Below are positions 42,837 through 55,268 of a stretch of 64,000 bases of DNA, in pieces. The notes beneath the pieces are model-generated. The model saw only the letters and a program-made list of their open reading frames with translations, had not been told where the DNA came from and made no database searches. The first letter of the stretch is position 1. Every line of letters starts with the position of its first letter. The stretch spans positions 1 to 64,000 of the forward strand of contig QANZ01004381.1 of assembly GCA_003254925.1 (NCBI GenBank), in the 5' to 3' direction. This DNA comes from Chamaecrista fasciculata. Its lineage: Eukaryota > Streptophyta > Magnoliopsida > Fabales > Fabaceae. The translations under genes were made by a program, and so were the position numbers.

Positions 42837-45800
42837 TTAGAGGGGAAGTTCAGAAAACAAAATATAAAACCTATCCCTAAGAAAGTAGGTATACGGAAAC
42901 CAACTAAAAAGCTCCTTGGAAAGCGCTGCCGGTGCTTGATAAGTCTTCCAATCTGTATGCGAAAGGAGAATCTTGATGTCCTTGATGAGAATGCTTTCGT
43001 TGGCTGTAGTACCACAATGGTTGAAGCTATGTACCAAATGATTGTGGGAGAACGCAAGAGCGAAGTTCCCAGATAGGTAACCCTGTAATTTGATTACTGC
43101 TTCCCTGCACATAAAAAGGATCTCTGTTGCCTTTGGAAGGGATTTGGTAGTTCGTTTTCCTGCAGCAAAAATGCATTTTTCGCCTTGGCACAGAATAATG
43201 GAAATGATTCTGCAATTATCCCGATCAGAGGAAGAGAGAAGCATTGTGAAAGAGAACGTTTCAAGCAAAGACTGGGAAAGATTGATCTCAGAAGGAGTGC
43301 GTCGATGATCGAGTTGATTGGTTTGGTTATCCAAACTTCTGTCAGCTATGGAGCTGTTATAAAAAGCAAGAACGCCTTGAATTGATTGTATGAGATTCAT
43401 AAGATGGACTGCTTTGCCTCGCCAATATAAATTATTTCTCGATTCCCAAATTTTGTGGAGGGTGACGAAGGACCATGATATCAGGAAAAGCTTGTGCTCA
43501 TCATCTTTGAGCCAATCAGTGCAGAAGGAAGTTATACGTTGGGCTAGAGTCATAGTCTGGTCTTGCATGAAAACAAAGCTGAGGGGGGATCCGAACCAAA
43601 CTGCTCTGGCGAAATGGCAGTACATGAAGAGGTGGTCAACAGTCTCAGGTTCATCTTGACAGAAAACGCAGGTAATATTGTTGTTGAGATGATGTGCTCT
43701 AAGAATGTCACCCACATGGAGAGCATAATTAATGAGTTTCCACACAAAAAGAAGAATTTTCTTTGGTAAAGGGAGTTTCCAGAAACGTCCCCAGCAGATG
43801 TTGTGAGATGACATCACACTCATTCCTCTTTCCTGAATGAGCTTTTTATACCCGCTGGATGGAGTATATCGCCCTGTATGCGCGCCTCCCCATATTAGGC
43901 AGTCCTGGTGCTGAGTAACCTGTATGATGATAGATTTGATTTGAATGATCTCGTGCCAGGGGTAGAGTTCTTCCAACTTAATGTGGTTCCATTCCCGGTT
44001 CTCCAGAAGATCTTGGACTTTGTGAGTACTGGGGTCTCCATCCCAAGGAAACATCCAATATTTGCTAGTGATATCGATATTGGCGCCATTGCCAACCTGC
44101 CAAGACAAAAAAATTTCAATGATTGGAAGAGAGTTACGTATACCTCTCCAGACCCAGGTATCCTGAGTCGTTTTGCGGAATTGGAATTCCGTATTTGGCT
44201 TCTTATATTTGTGGAGGAACCAAGAACTTGAAAGAGAAGAAGGAGACGTAATCCACTTCCAACCATGTTTAGCAAGGAGTGACTCATTAACCACTGAGAG
44301 ATGTCTAAAACCCATGCCACTGGAGCATTTCGGGGTAAAAAGCCTCCGTTTGTTAGTGAGATGCATCCGTTTTCCTTCTGTTTTATAGCCCCAAAAGAAA
44401 TCTACCATGATAGATTCCATTCCTTGAATGTCTTTCTTTGGTAACTGGAAAACAGAAAGTTTATAGATTGGGTCTGCTTGAAGTACAGCTTGGATCAAAA
44501 CCGTTCTTCCTGCTTGAGACAACAGATTAGCCTTCCAGCCTTGAAGCCTGTGTTGGAACCGATCAATGAGTTCTGTGGCGTTTCTCTTTATGTGGTTCTT
44601 CCCGTCGACATAGGTGCCAAGATACTTGCCCAGTTGATTGGCTTGCTTGATCTTCAAGGTATTTGCCATAAATTTCCTAAAATGACGCGGTGTATTTGGA
44701 CTAAATACCACGAGGGATTTTTCCTTATTAATTTCCTGCCCCGCCAAGCCACAATAAAGGTCTAGAATAGTTGATATTTGTTGGCAAGATTCCTGATTGG
44801 CTTTAAAGAAAAGAATGATGTCATCTGCATACATAAGGTGAGAGATCGTTGGACCCCTATTTGCGAACCGGATGCCTTGGATCTTCTTGTCCTTTTCAGC
44901 TTTAAGGAGGAGAGCGGACAGAGTGTTCGCTACAATAATAAAAAGGAAGGGGGATAGGGGATCCCCTTGCCGAAGCCCACGCTGAGCAGTAAAGGAATTA
45001 ACCTTGTGGCCATTTAGAAGCAAAGAGTAGCTAACCGTAGAGATACACTGATTGATCATATTCACAAAGGATGGTGGAAAATTCATCTTGTTCAGTAATG
45101 CTCTAATGAAATTCCATCCTAGCTTATCATAAGCGTTGGATATATCTAGCTTCAAGGCACACCAATGTGATTTGCTCTTCTTTGCCTTATGAATGTAGTG
45201 CATGAGTTCACTGACTAGGGTGATATTGTCTGCAATTTGTCTCCCTTTAATGAAGCCATTCTGATTAGGCGATATCCACTGACCAATGAAAGGTTTCATC
45301 CTATTGACCAGGATTTTGGCGATGATTTTGTAGATGGTGTTGCATAACCCAATAGGTCGAAAATGGGAGATCGAAGTTGGGTCTCTGGATTTTGGGATTA
45401 GGGAGATAAAGGTTTGATTATACTCTTTGAGAATATAACCGGTTCTCTAGAAGTCTTTAATCATGCCAAAAATGTCTGTTTTGATTATATCCCAGTAATT
45501 CTTGAAGAATTCTGCAGGGAAGCCATCTGGGCCGGGAGCTTTGAAAGATTTTAGGTGAAAAACTGCCGAAGTGATTTCGTCCTCCGTGAAAGGGCTGTCC
45601 AACCAGGTTTTTTGTTGATCGGTAACCTGAGGCAGGGCTAACGAATCTAACTCCCGAAGAATATAAGTCTGATGTGGCTCTTCAGGGTAAGAATAAGCAC
45701 CTTGAAAATAATTTCCAATGAAGGTTTCCATTTCTGTGTAGTCTTCAATCCAGTTGCCCATTGTATCTTGAATTTTTAAAATTCTATTTGAAATTCTTCG

Positions 45801-46890
45801 TTTTTTGACCACGGCGTGGAAATATCTAGTGTTACGATCTCCCTCGGTCAACCAGAGTTGTCACGCCTTTTGAGCCCATAAAATTTCTTCGTATTCCAAC
45901 CATTTATTTAGCTCTAATCTGACAGAAAGCTCCTCCTGCATCTTGTGGGTGTCATCCAGAGATAAATGATGTTGAAGGGAATCGAGTGTGGTTTGCAGAC
46001 TTTTGATCTTATTCTGTATGTTGTCTGTTCCAAACGAGGAGGTTGTGCATCGTAGCTTGCTGCTTACGCGCCCCAGCGAAAGCATTTGACCCAGGAATTT
46101 CGCTTTGCCAAGATTTGTTTATGATCTCTGTCGCGGCAGGCTCATGTAGCCAAAAAAGTTCAAATTTTTTTGGTCTATGACGAAATGGGATATTACCTTT
46201 TATGTCAACAATTAAAGGACTGTGGTCCGAGGCAGCAACATGTAAACAATTAAGCCACGTGCTTGGATAGTGTGTTAGCCAATTCTCGTTTACTAGCGCC
46301 CTGTCTAGTCTTTCCCACACCGTATCTTGCATTTTCCTGGAGTTGCTCCAAGTGAACCAATTCCCGGCAGGCCGAATATCAATTAGATGACAATTGTTTA
46401 TAAGTTGTTGGAAAGCAATTGCTCCAGGAATGTCATAATTTAAACTTAATTTTTCCGATGAATCAAGAACCTGGTTGAAATCTCCCAACAGTAGCCAGGG
46501 GATATCATCGCTGGGCTTGATTGAGCGAATAAAATCCCAGACCACATGTCTTTCATTGAGTTTAGGTCTACCATAAATACAAGTTAACCAAAACGGATTA
46601 CCAGAACAATCATAACAGGAAGCATATATCCAATTCTCAGAAACGTTTAGGATGTTACATGATATATTGTTATCCCAAGCCAGCACAAGGCCGCCTTTTC
46701 GGCCCACTACATCAAAGCCCCCAGAATTAACATAACCCCATCTACTCAAAAACCTACTACAGATTTCCATACTACACAGGGTCTCACAAAAGAACAAAAC
46801 ATTTGGATTGAATCGTTGTATGAGTTGCCGCGTTCTTCTTCTTGTCGAGGCGACCCTGAAACCTCGACAATTCCATGCTAAGAACTTCAT
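42837..46890 (-). pseudogene. LINE ORF2: endonuclease, reverse transcriptase, RNase H-like
   Basis: The enzyme of target-primed reverse transcription. ATG 46890 opens an AP-type endonuclease with catalytic blocks MKFLAWNCRG, FFCETL, LLGDFNQ and ASDHSPL. A frameshift near 46.06 kb, a TGA at 45861-45863 and a TAG at 45447-45449 interrupt the linker and early RT. RT then runs with FKAPGPDGFPAEFFK, NGFIKGRQIADNI, LKLDISNAYDKLGW, RGLRQGDPLSPFLF and the catalytic YADD at 44831-44820. A zf-RVT segment (WGRFWKLPLPKKILLFVWKL ... CVFCQDEPETVDHLFMYC) follows. The C-terminal ~150 residues align in style with plant RNase H_3, but its Asp/Glu/Asp catalytic residues are not evident. The 820-codon piece 45299-42837 is unbroken. 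Confidence 0.9.
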
Positions 46891-49122
46891 GGTGACTTTG
46901 GAGGCTGATTTGGGACAGCCTCCCCGAACCCGTTAAGAAACAGAATGTCATTCTCAGTAAGATAAGCTATCAGCATTGCTTTAGGTAAGCTCCAAATATG
47001 TGCAGGAAATGAAGGACGGGTGCGCTTGACTTTTTCCGGATCCTCATCATTAACCCGTTTCCTTTTTGCAGCGCCAGGTCCCCAGGAGAACACTGCAACG
47101 TAGGGATCAGTGTGCTTGTATCTCTTTCTAGCTCGTTCTGCTACCAGTTCCCTCTGTTCTTGCCTTCGGCGCTTCCTCATTGATTCTCCAAGCGAGTTGT
47201 TAACCACTATCCATTGTACCATTGGGCTATACTTGAGCCTATTTTGGATGGAGAAAAGCCTTGTTATGAATAGGCTCCATTGAGTTGTGAAGAACCAATT
47301 GAGAGGAGATACTAAGAAAGGCCCCCGAAAGCTTGGAATGAAAATCAATTTTCGTTCAGCCCAAACAATATGATGGCAATGTGAAATATTAACGTGGAAC
47401 ATATCCCATTGTAGGCCGTCGGAGCATTTGAGGTAGATAAAAATTCCAAGGCCCAAGCCTGCGGGTAGCATGGACACGGCCCATTTGTACAAGGAGTCGC
47501 TATTCCGAGTGAACATTGGCACTTTGGGCCATTCCGTAAGGTCGTTTGGATTATGGGCCTCCATTTGCGCTAAGGTTTGGAACCATTCTTCTAAGTTGCG
47601 CATGATCAAAGTGCCACTGAAGGGGTCAAAGGTAAAAGGACCAAAATGTCCCAAGCTGGCGGATTCCTCTAATTCATCCCAAGACTGTTGAAGTTGGGTG
47701 ACGTTTTGCACATCCATACCAAGTTGGTCCCTTACAACAGAGGGGGGTGTAACTTCTTCTTCGTTAATATTGACAATGTGCCCAGTTATCGTATGAAACG
47801 GGATTAAGGCCAGGTTTTGGGTGCCGAGGCAAGTCGGCAAGGTTCTGATGGTGGGGGATCTCATTAATTGATACCTGTCCTGATTCAATAGAAGCCACAC
47901 CCTGAACATCTTCGTGTTTGGTACCCGAAGGTTCGCCTCTTTCAAAAATGCCAACTGGTTGTAACGGATTAAGGTCAAACGGTTCCGGCGTGATATCCTT
48001 CACAATGCTCTTACCTTTCCTGTCATCTTCGTCGGTCTGCTCTGTGTTTGGCGAGTAGGAGATGTGGTGGTCATCATCTTCCTCCAACTGATGGATTTCC
48101 ACGGAGTTGAAGGAATCATTATCACTTTGTTCCGAGACAAGAGTTTCCTGTGTGACTTCCATGCTATCGCCAGAGTCGGAAGTATTATCCGAAGAGATGT
48201 CGGCGCTAATTATATTACGCCGGTGATGCCACCAACGCTCAGCCACAACATAGTTAATCTCTATCCCGTCATGAAAAGTGAAAATTTTGGTGGTACGTCG
48301 AAAATGATAATCCCCGAATCTTCTTCGTGGACAACGGTACTGCGGATTCGGTTGTTCCGCCCAAGAAGTAACTTCGGCCCTTATCATCATCTCCCTAAGT
48401 TGCTGCACAGCTTCCGCCTCTACTCGTTGAGTACTCCAGTCACAGCGTTCGTATACATGCCCAATACGCCCGCAATGCTCACATATACGGAAAACGCGTT
48501 CAGGGACACAAGTAATCCATTTAATGTTACCATCGATTAGAGGAAGAAAACATCCGGCAGGGAGAGGTTTAGAGGGATCCACGAAAACTTTGACGCGCAC
48601 ATACTCCGGGCTCATAGTAAGATCGTTCCTGGGATCCCCTTGACAAGGTTCACCTATGATGCCTCCGAGAAAAAGAGCCATGTCATCAATAATCAATTCT
48701 AGGGGCAATCCGTAAAAACGAAACCAGATTGCCACTTTATCAACTTTGAGTTCCGTAGTTGATAAGTTTGGTTTCCACTTTGTAACCGCCATCAAGAATT
48801 TCTGAATCGTCCATGGTCCGTTGTTTGTCATGAAGTCCATATCCTCAGTGTTTTCGAATTCCAGAATAAAGAAATTCCCGAACCTTGTGATAACTTTGAC
48901 CTGACCTTGTAGTTGCCAATTTGCCTCTAGGATTATTTGTAGCCTGTAGACAGGGATGTCCTTACTATCGACAAGGACTGCTAAGGCTCTGTTTCTCCAG
49001 CCAGCAAGACGGTTTTCAACAAAAGACCTATTTAATCTAAGGATGGGGCCTTGACGATGAACGGCGGGGAGAGAGCGAAGAAAAGACATACCATGAGTTA
49101 TTAAGGGAAATGAACTTGACAT
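46887..49122 (-). pseudogene. LINE ORF1: DUF4283 / zinc-knuckle RNA-binding protein
   Basis: Binds the element RNA in the retrotransposition particle. The start chosen is ATG at 49122 (MSSSFPLITHGMSF); the same frame is open upstream to 49500, but that part is an unbroken hydrophobic, Phe/Leu/Ser-rich stretch unlike the family and probably leader. Residues ~30-175 from this start form DUF4283 (SFVENRLAGWRNRALAVLV ... WIRF-like VAIWFRFYGLPLELI). CEHCGRIGHVYERC is a CX2CX4HX4C knuckle. An acidic linker follows. This frame stops at 47764, while the frame opening at 47978 carries on to 46887 with a basic patch (RKRRRQEQRELVAERARKR) and ends in TGA overlapping the ORF2 start. An indel near 47.8 kb, or a programmed shift, would join them into ~745 residues. 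Confidence 0.8.
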
Positions 49123-49757
49123 GATAAGAAGGAAGTGAGATAAGGAAGACGACAAGAAAGAGGGAAACGCAGGGTACAGGGAAGACAGGAAGCCAAGTAT
49201 AGCGAGGACGCAGGGAACGAAGACAAGAAAGCAATGGAAAAACTCGTGCATGCAACCAGAAGAAAAAAGACTAAAAGACAAGGAGTTACTTTGTAAGAAG
49301 CCGAAAGACAGGTGAAAGAAATACATAACATGGTATGCAGATAATATAACCACTAGAACAGGAGCGACAGCGTGGAAAGAGAGTGTTATGAGAAGAGAGA
49401 AGGATAAGGTCGAAATCGTAACCGATGAAAAAAATCTAGAGAACAAGCGAATCCAGAAAAAATCAAAGCTAAAACGCATAGGCTTTGTTATAGCATGCAA
49501 AAATTAAACCCAGAAACAATGATTACAAGGTGAAACACGAGAAGAGCAGCGAAAGAAAACCAGTTAATTGGTTGAGAAAGGCTTGGAGTACAAGAACACG
49601 AAAAAGCTAGATAGACTAGGTAGCAGAAAACGTAGGAAATAAATGCACATCACCTGAAACGAGATACTCAGCAGAGGCGACGACTACTCATCTTCTAGAG
49701 AGAAGACGGAGATTCTCTCTCATCCGAGAGGGGTTTTTAAGTTGGATGATTAATTTT

Positions 49758-50509
49758 AAAACTTAAGACTATCTATAGTTAGTTATTTTAGGGTAGCTTT
49801 TTAGATTCTAGAGAGTCATGAATAACATGTCACGTGCCATACATGTCATATCAAGTTTGGCTCGAGTGGGATTGGACGACAAAAACGGAAATGGGCTTCA
49901 AATTTGAATTTGTACTGCACAATATGCCGAATGTATGCATAAGGCGAAGATCCGGCAAAGGTACCTTGAGAGCATTGAAAATGTCCTATTTGGTTCCGGT
50001 TTCATCCACTTCATTCTTCGGCTATTTCCAAGCAATTCCCTTGAAAATTTATTCCTTTAAACTTATAATTATAATATGAAAATTTGTAATATGACTAATA
50101 TCTCATCAAGATACAAAGATCAATTACAAAGTAATAATCAAAATCTGAGAAAATTACACTTTGAGATAAAAAAGGACCAAATTACAAGTATGACCTATAA
50201 ACTATAATAATCATATTTATAGGCTAAAACCAGTAAATTAAGCTCACAAGACATCACTTAACACCATAAAAAGTCTTTAGATAATATGGTAAAGATTGTT
50301 ACAATCGATAAAGGACCAAAATTACACTTTGGCCTAAACTTGAGTAGTTGTATATGGATATATTTGAAATAAAAAGAATGTTGTATATAAAAGTAAATAC
50401 ATATCTCTCAATGAGAAATTTATAGAAAACCAAAGATATAAATGCAAATATTTGACAGAAAACTATATTACATACACAAACTTCCTACTTCTAAGCTTTT
50501 CAATTCTCA
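49758..50509. other. Intergenic with decayed GGCCAAAGTG-type repeat
   Basis: 50150-50340 carries AAATTACACTTTGAG... and ...AAAATTACACTTTGGCC pieces of the palindromic MITE family seen at 33012. No coding frame is supported. Confidence 0.4.
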
Positions 50510-51900
50510 AGACAAGTGACTTTGCCCGTCGTAAGACGGCCAAATAACCGGAATTAATACATTAAAGTTGTGCAATCCGGGTCGTTTCTCTTGAGGAACT
50601 TTCTTTGATAGTTTAATGATAAGTAGTGTTAAATACTTACTAATTAGGTAAAAGCAATGAAAAGTTCTTGATGGTTTTTTAACAACTAATGCAACAATTA
50701 AACAAAGCAATAAATATTTTTGTGATTTTTGTTTATAAGGACTAAAATGAAACTTAAAGATAAAGGATGTGAAAATCAAATGGAAAAGATACCCTTTGGA
50801 GCAATCAAATCAAGCGATCATCACTAACAATTGATAAATGGGAGCATCTCATTCTAATCATCCTAAGGTAGTCACTAACCAAGTGATTTGGATTAACACA
50901 CTAATCATGAACACACCTCAACCAAGACAAATTCATAACTAGAAATGAAATTCTCATTACATTGATGATTTGAAGCATAAACCAAGAGTCAAACAACAAA
51001 GTAATTGTATCAATCACAAAGCTATCACACTACAAGTCACTATTCTCATGATTTACATCAACCCTAAGAATTTTAACAAGTGTGAATGGAAATATTACAT
51101 CAAACTCTCAAGTTCAGCAACACAACCAAAATTTACATCAAAGTTTCACAACCCTAACTAAGAATTAAGAAAGCTAAGGTGAAACCCTAGTGAGAATGAG
51201 AAAATTCCCTCAAATGATGCTCCTAGCTTAAGCTTGACTCATTTGTTCCTCCGGGTGAAGATGCTCAGCTGCTCATGGTGCAAAGAGAAGCTCTACCAAG
51301 CCCAAAACCAGCAACCACAACCATTGCAACCAAGAGAAGCTCCAAAGTGATGAAAATGGAAATATGTGAAGAGGAAGAAGGTGGATGATGTTGGGGATGG
51401 TGTGCCTAAAGAGGAAAACAACCCTAGGATTCATAATTTAGTTTATTTTTGGGTTGGAGAAGGTTGGGCCGGGTCAGACATCCAAAAGATGGGCTTTGGC
51501 TCTTGAAAATAAAATTCTGCACGAAACCTCGCCAGTTAGCTCGCTAGATAGACATCTGGCGAGATAACTGGCGAGGGCAGAAAATCAGCACTGCACAAAG
51601 CTAGCATGAATCCGGCTCAATTCCTCGCATCCTCGGCTCTTCCTTGAGATTTCCAAAGCTTAGGACCTGATCCGAAAACACCGAAGATTACACGATTTCT
51701 CAAGATTAAACAATTTATAGATATAAACATGATAAAATTACATAATCAACTAAAAATTAGTCCAACTAAGCTTTAAACCTCAAATACCACATTCTATCAT
51801 AAAAGGATAAAAAGGCATATAATTGACTCTTAAATAGATATAAAATGCCTCAAAATAACATCGAAAAACATGATAGAATATGAACAGATCAACAAGCATC
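50510..51900. repeat. Dispersed LTR-like repeat, related to 23816-24834
   Basis: Long stretches match the insertion at 23816-24834 in the same orientation: AAGTGTGAATGGAAATATT, GTTGGGCCGGGTCAGA, CTGGCGAGATAACTGGCGAG, GATTTCCAAAGCTTAGGACC, CATGATAGAATATG. This copy extends about 300 bp further on the left (CCCGTCGTAAGACGG at 50526). No coding frame, and the ends are not defined by a duplication. Confidence 0.6.
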
Positions 51901-52288
51901 CATTATTGAATATTTCTTGAAAGCATTTGAAAAACGGCAAATCTAGTAAAGAAGATACCTAATTTGTAATATTACAACCATAAACTTCAAAAAAGTACCT
52001 TACTTTCTTTTTCTTTTTCTTTTTTAGTTTTGGTTAAGCTATCCCGCTTATCTGTTTAGCAAAGACTAATCTCATACGAGCCTCAGAAATGAAACGTTTG
52101 GACCCTTTCAACAATGTCGACTCTAGAGAGAAAACCTGATGCAGCTCGCCAACCATTACACTAAACACTTATTAGTTAGTACCTTACTTTCTTTACATGT
52201 AGATAACAACACTTATAAATAGTGTATTAAAGTACCGTCAACATAGTTTATGTTCTAAATTTAAAAAAAACTTGTGGATTAGGATATC
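51901..52288. other. Intergenic, no gene; short dispersed repeat
   Basis: 52030-52170 resembles 36680-36850 (TCTGTTTAGCAAAGACTAATC, GTCGACTCTAGAGA), possibly an old minus-strand SINE. Otherwise nothing seen. Confidence 0.35.
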
Positions 52289-52291
52289 TTA

Positions 52292-52651
52292 GGGCCTGTT
52301 TGGGAGAGGGATCATCCTGATCTCATCTCATTCAATCATCATCTCATCTTAGGATTGGAAGAACAGTAATGACTTCGTGTTTTTTGGAACCTTCATCTCA
52401 TCTCATCTCATCCACATCATCATCTCATTCACAACATCATCTCATTTTCTCTTACAATTACTAATCTATCCCTACTTATACACCTATAATTACATATACT
52501 TTAATACAAATATAAAAAAAAGAATTAGACAAAATAGTAATTTTACATACCCTCATTTATTACACTTATAATTTTCTCTCTCCATCTATCATTTCTCATC
52601 ATTTTTTTTTCTCTTTTCCACTCACACACACCTCTCTCTCACACACACACA

Positions 52652-52696
<45 letters not shown>

Positions 52697-54274
52697 NNNN
52701 NNNNNNNNNNNNNNNNNNNNNNNNNNNNNNNNNNNNNNNNNNNNNNNNNNNNNNNNNNNNNNNNNNNNNNNNNNNNNNNNNNNNNNNNNNNNNNNNNNNN
52801 NNNNNNNNNNNNNNNNNNNNNNNNNNNNNNNNNNNNNNNNNNNNNNNNNNNNNNNNNNNNNNNNNNNNNNNNNNNNNNNNNNNNNNNNNNNNNNNNNNNN
52901 NNNNNNNNNNNNNNNNNNNNNNNNNNNNNNNNNNNNNNNNNNNNNNNNNNNNNNNNNNNNNNNNNNNNNNNNNNNNNNNNNNNNNNNNNNNNNNNNNNNN
53001 NNNNNNNNNNNNNNNNNNNNNNNNNNNNNNNNNNNNNNNNNNNNNNNNNNNNNNNNNNNNNNNNNNNNNNNNNNNNNNNNNNNNNNNNNNNNNNNNNNNN
53101 NNNNNNNNNNNNNNNNNNNNNNNNNNNNNNNNNNNNNNNNNNNNNNNNNNNNNNNNNNNNNNNNNNNNNNNNNNNNNNNNNNNNNNNNNNNNNNNNNNNN
53201 NNNNNNNNNNNNNNNNNNNNNNNNNNNNNNNNNNNNNNNNNNNNNNNNNNNNNNNNNNNNNNNNNNNNNNNNNNNNNNNNNNNNNNNNNNNNNNNNACGA
53301 AGTTTTTTGAAAAAATTAAAAAGAGTTAAAACTATTTCTCGTTCTGTTTTGTTTATCAAACTATGAGATTAGTTAAAACTATTTCCTAAATAATAACCGT
53401 AATATTTTTTTAGGGACAAAATACAAAATGGCCCACGTGTATGTACAGGCTTGAATCATTGGATTCAAAAATAAAGGTTTAATTTGGTCCTAAATGTTTG
53501 CCCTAATGTCCATTTTGGTCCACCATTAATCATTTTGCTAACATTTAGGACCAATTTGAACATTTATTAAAATAATGGGCCAAAATGAATATTAGGCCAT
53601 ACATTTAGGACCAAAATGAACCTTTCACCACACATTTTATTACAATTTAGTGTTGTTTTGTAATTTGCTATTTGGTCCTCAAACTATTATTTGTTATTTT
53701 TTTGTCGTTCAATTTCATAAATAGACCTCATTATTAATGATTGGGGTTTTCTACAAGGCCCTGGTTATCTTTTACACATGTTAGAGATTGATTAATTGGA
53801 ACAGTTCGAATTTATGGACCAAATTGTATGTCAAAAATAATTCCAATATTTATTTTCATTTTGGCCCATAATCTCATCCACTTGGATTTGGATTGACCCC
53901 TAACCCTCAATCCAAAATTTTCTCATCCTCACAATTTCCAATACCATATCACACTTCCCAATATCATCTCATCTCAATATTATTTCAATCAAAACACAAC
54001 CAAACACCTATCATCTCATCTCATCACCTCCATCTCATCTCATTATTTCCTACCATTTCTACCCCTATACAAATTACAAAAATCCATCAACTTATTTCTA
54101 CCAACCACAATCATTACATACCCTTTTATATAATTTCACACCCTATTTAACATCATTATCACTAAAATCACCCAAACACCAATACATCATCTCATCTCAT
54201 CCAATTAAAAAATAATCTCATTCCATCCATTTGGATGAGATTGGATTAAAATTAACTGGCTCCCAAACAGACCC
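52292..54274. mobile_element. Harbinger/Tourist-type element containing the assembly gap
   Basis: Ends GGGCCTGTTTGGGAG and CTCCCAAACAGACCC are inverted repeats, flanked by TTA on both sides (52289-52291, 54275-54277). TTA/TAA duplication with GGGnCTGTTTGG ends is the PIF/Harbinger-Tourist signature. The interior near both ends is rich in CATCTCATCTCAT repeats. A further palindrome with GGTCCTAAATGTT units lies at about 53470-53640. No transposase is visible, though 600 bases are unknown. Confidence 0.65.
52697..53296. other. Assembly gap (600 N)
   Basis: Exactly 600 N, preceded directly by a (CT)n microsatellite (about 52653-52696) that probably caused the break. The true length is unknown; an apparent open frame across it is meaningless. 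Confidence 0.98.
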
Positions 54275-54385
54275 TTAATTCTCAATCATTCAATCTTTCT
54301 TACACAAATCTAAAAAAATAAATAAAATAAAAAGCTCAAAGGTTGAAAGTGTGCCTTAACACTAAGCTTTTTATAGCGTTACTTT

Positions 54386-54761
54386 GTAAAAGTATTAATT
54401 TCGTCCTTAATCTTTACATCAATTGTTAATTTTGTCCTTAATCCTTTTTTGCTATCAATTTCGTCCCCGATATTTTACATTTTGATCAATTTTATCCTTT
54501 GACTAACTTCTTTCAATAAATTAACTATAAACTGCATCTTGTTTTTCCATCTGAGTTAGGATTTGAATTTCTTTCTCTATCAATTTTACATTACATATCA
54601 TTAGTCACATAAATGATGTCGTTAATATTCGGTTAAAGTAAGAACAAATAATAAAATTGACCAAAATATAAAAAATTAGGGACGAGATTAACAACAAAAA
54701 AAGATTAGAGACGAAATTAACAATTAATATAAAGTTTGAGGACAAAATTAATACTTTTTCC
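54386..54761. repeat. Palindromic MITE, AAAGTATTAATTTCGTCC type
   Basis: The left AAAAGTATTAATTTCGTCCTTAATC is mirrored by the right GACAAAATTAATACTTTTT. The interior continues as an imperfect inverted repeat. A second family member lies at 55269-55605. No coding. Confidence 0.6.
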
Positions 54762-54779
54762 ATATAAAACTGGATCAAA

Positions 54780-55250
54780 CCACATTGTTTTTACTTTTTA
54801 CGTTTCTCATGAACATCAAGGACTAGACAGAGGTATTGTGTAAAACCTTGTGAAACAGACAAAGGCATGAATTTAAATGACTTTGACAAAGAGACAGGAA
54901 GTTAGGTATTGTATCTAACATATAAATGTTCACTGTAGGTTTTGAAAATGTTTCAAATTTCAATAGGTGGTTCGTTAGACGGCTTGATCCTATGCACAGA
55001 AAAAAAAAATGCATTTCTTTGTCAATATTGAATAATAATTTCAAAGCACTTATTTTGGCCAAAAAAACAAAAATTCAAAGCACCTAATGTTGACTTTAAA
55101 CAGCGTAACGGTTCATGTATAACCCAACCTTTTGTTCTTCAATTAATTTTGGCATTTTGCTGAATTGGTCCCACTAATTTCTCATAACTTGGAATGCTTA
55201 GAGTACCAACTACCAAGTCATGTACTCATGTCATATGTATGTTCGGGTAA
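54780..55250. other. Intergenic, no gene seen
   Basis: Lies between two members of one palindromic repeat family. No supported coding frame. Confidence 0.35.
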
Positions 55251-55268
55251 AGTTCTATTATTTACATA

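Larger units (their letters stand above)
42813..49742 (-). mobile_element. Near full-length L1-type LINE (non-LTR retrotransposon)
   Basis: About 6.9 kb on the minus strand, flanked by a perfect 15-bp duplication TGGATGATTAATTTT (42798-42812 and 49743-49757), with an A-tail (T run 42811-42820) at the 42.8-kb end. The 5' leader, ORF1 (DUF4283 plus zinc knuckle) and ORF2 (endonuclease, RT, zf-RVT, RNase H-like) are all present. ORF2's stop lies only 16 nt before the A-tail. Damage is light: one frameshift in each ORF and two in-frame stops in ORF2. The intact duplication and few lesions suggest a fairly young copy. Confidence 0.95.

Noticed and set aside
48064..48540. 158-codon + strand frame opposite LINE ORF1, and similar + frames at 43908-44765
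   Set aside because: They are the shadow of clear minus-strand ORF1/ORF2 domains and show no independent motif.
49123..49500. Hydrophobic, membrane-like N-terminal extension of LINE ORF1 (126 residues)
   Set aside because: Open by chance: Phe/Leu/Ser-rich translation of the leader, with a better start at 49122 just before the conserved domain.
52622..53359. Open frame of 245 residues on the minus strand ending in Arg-Glu repeats
   Set aside because: It runs across 600 N and a (CT)n microsatellite; there is no real coding evidence.
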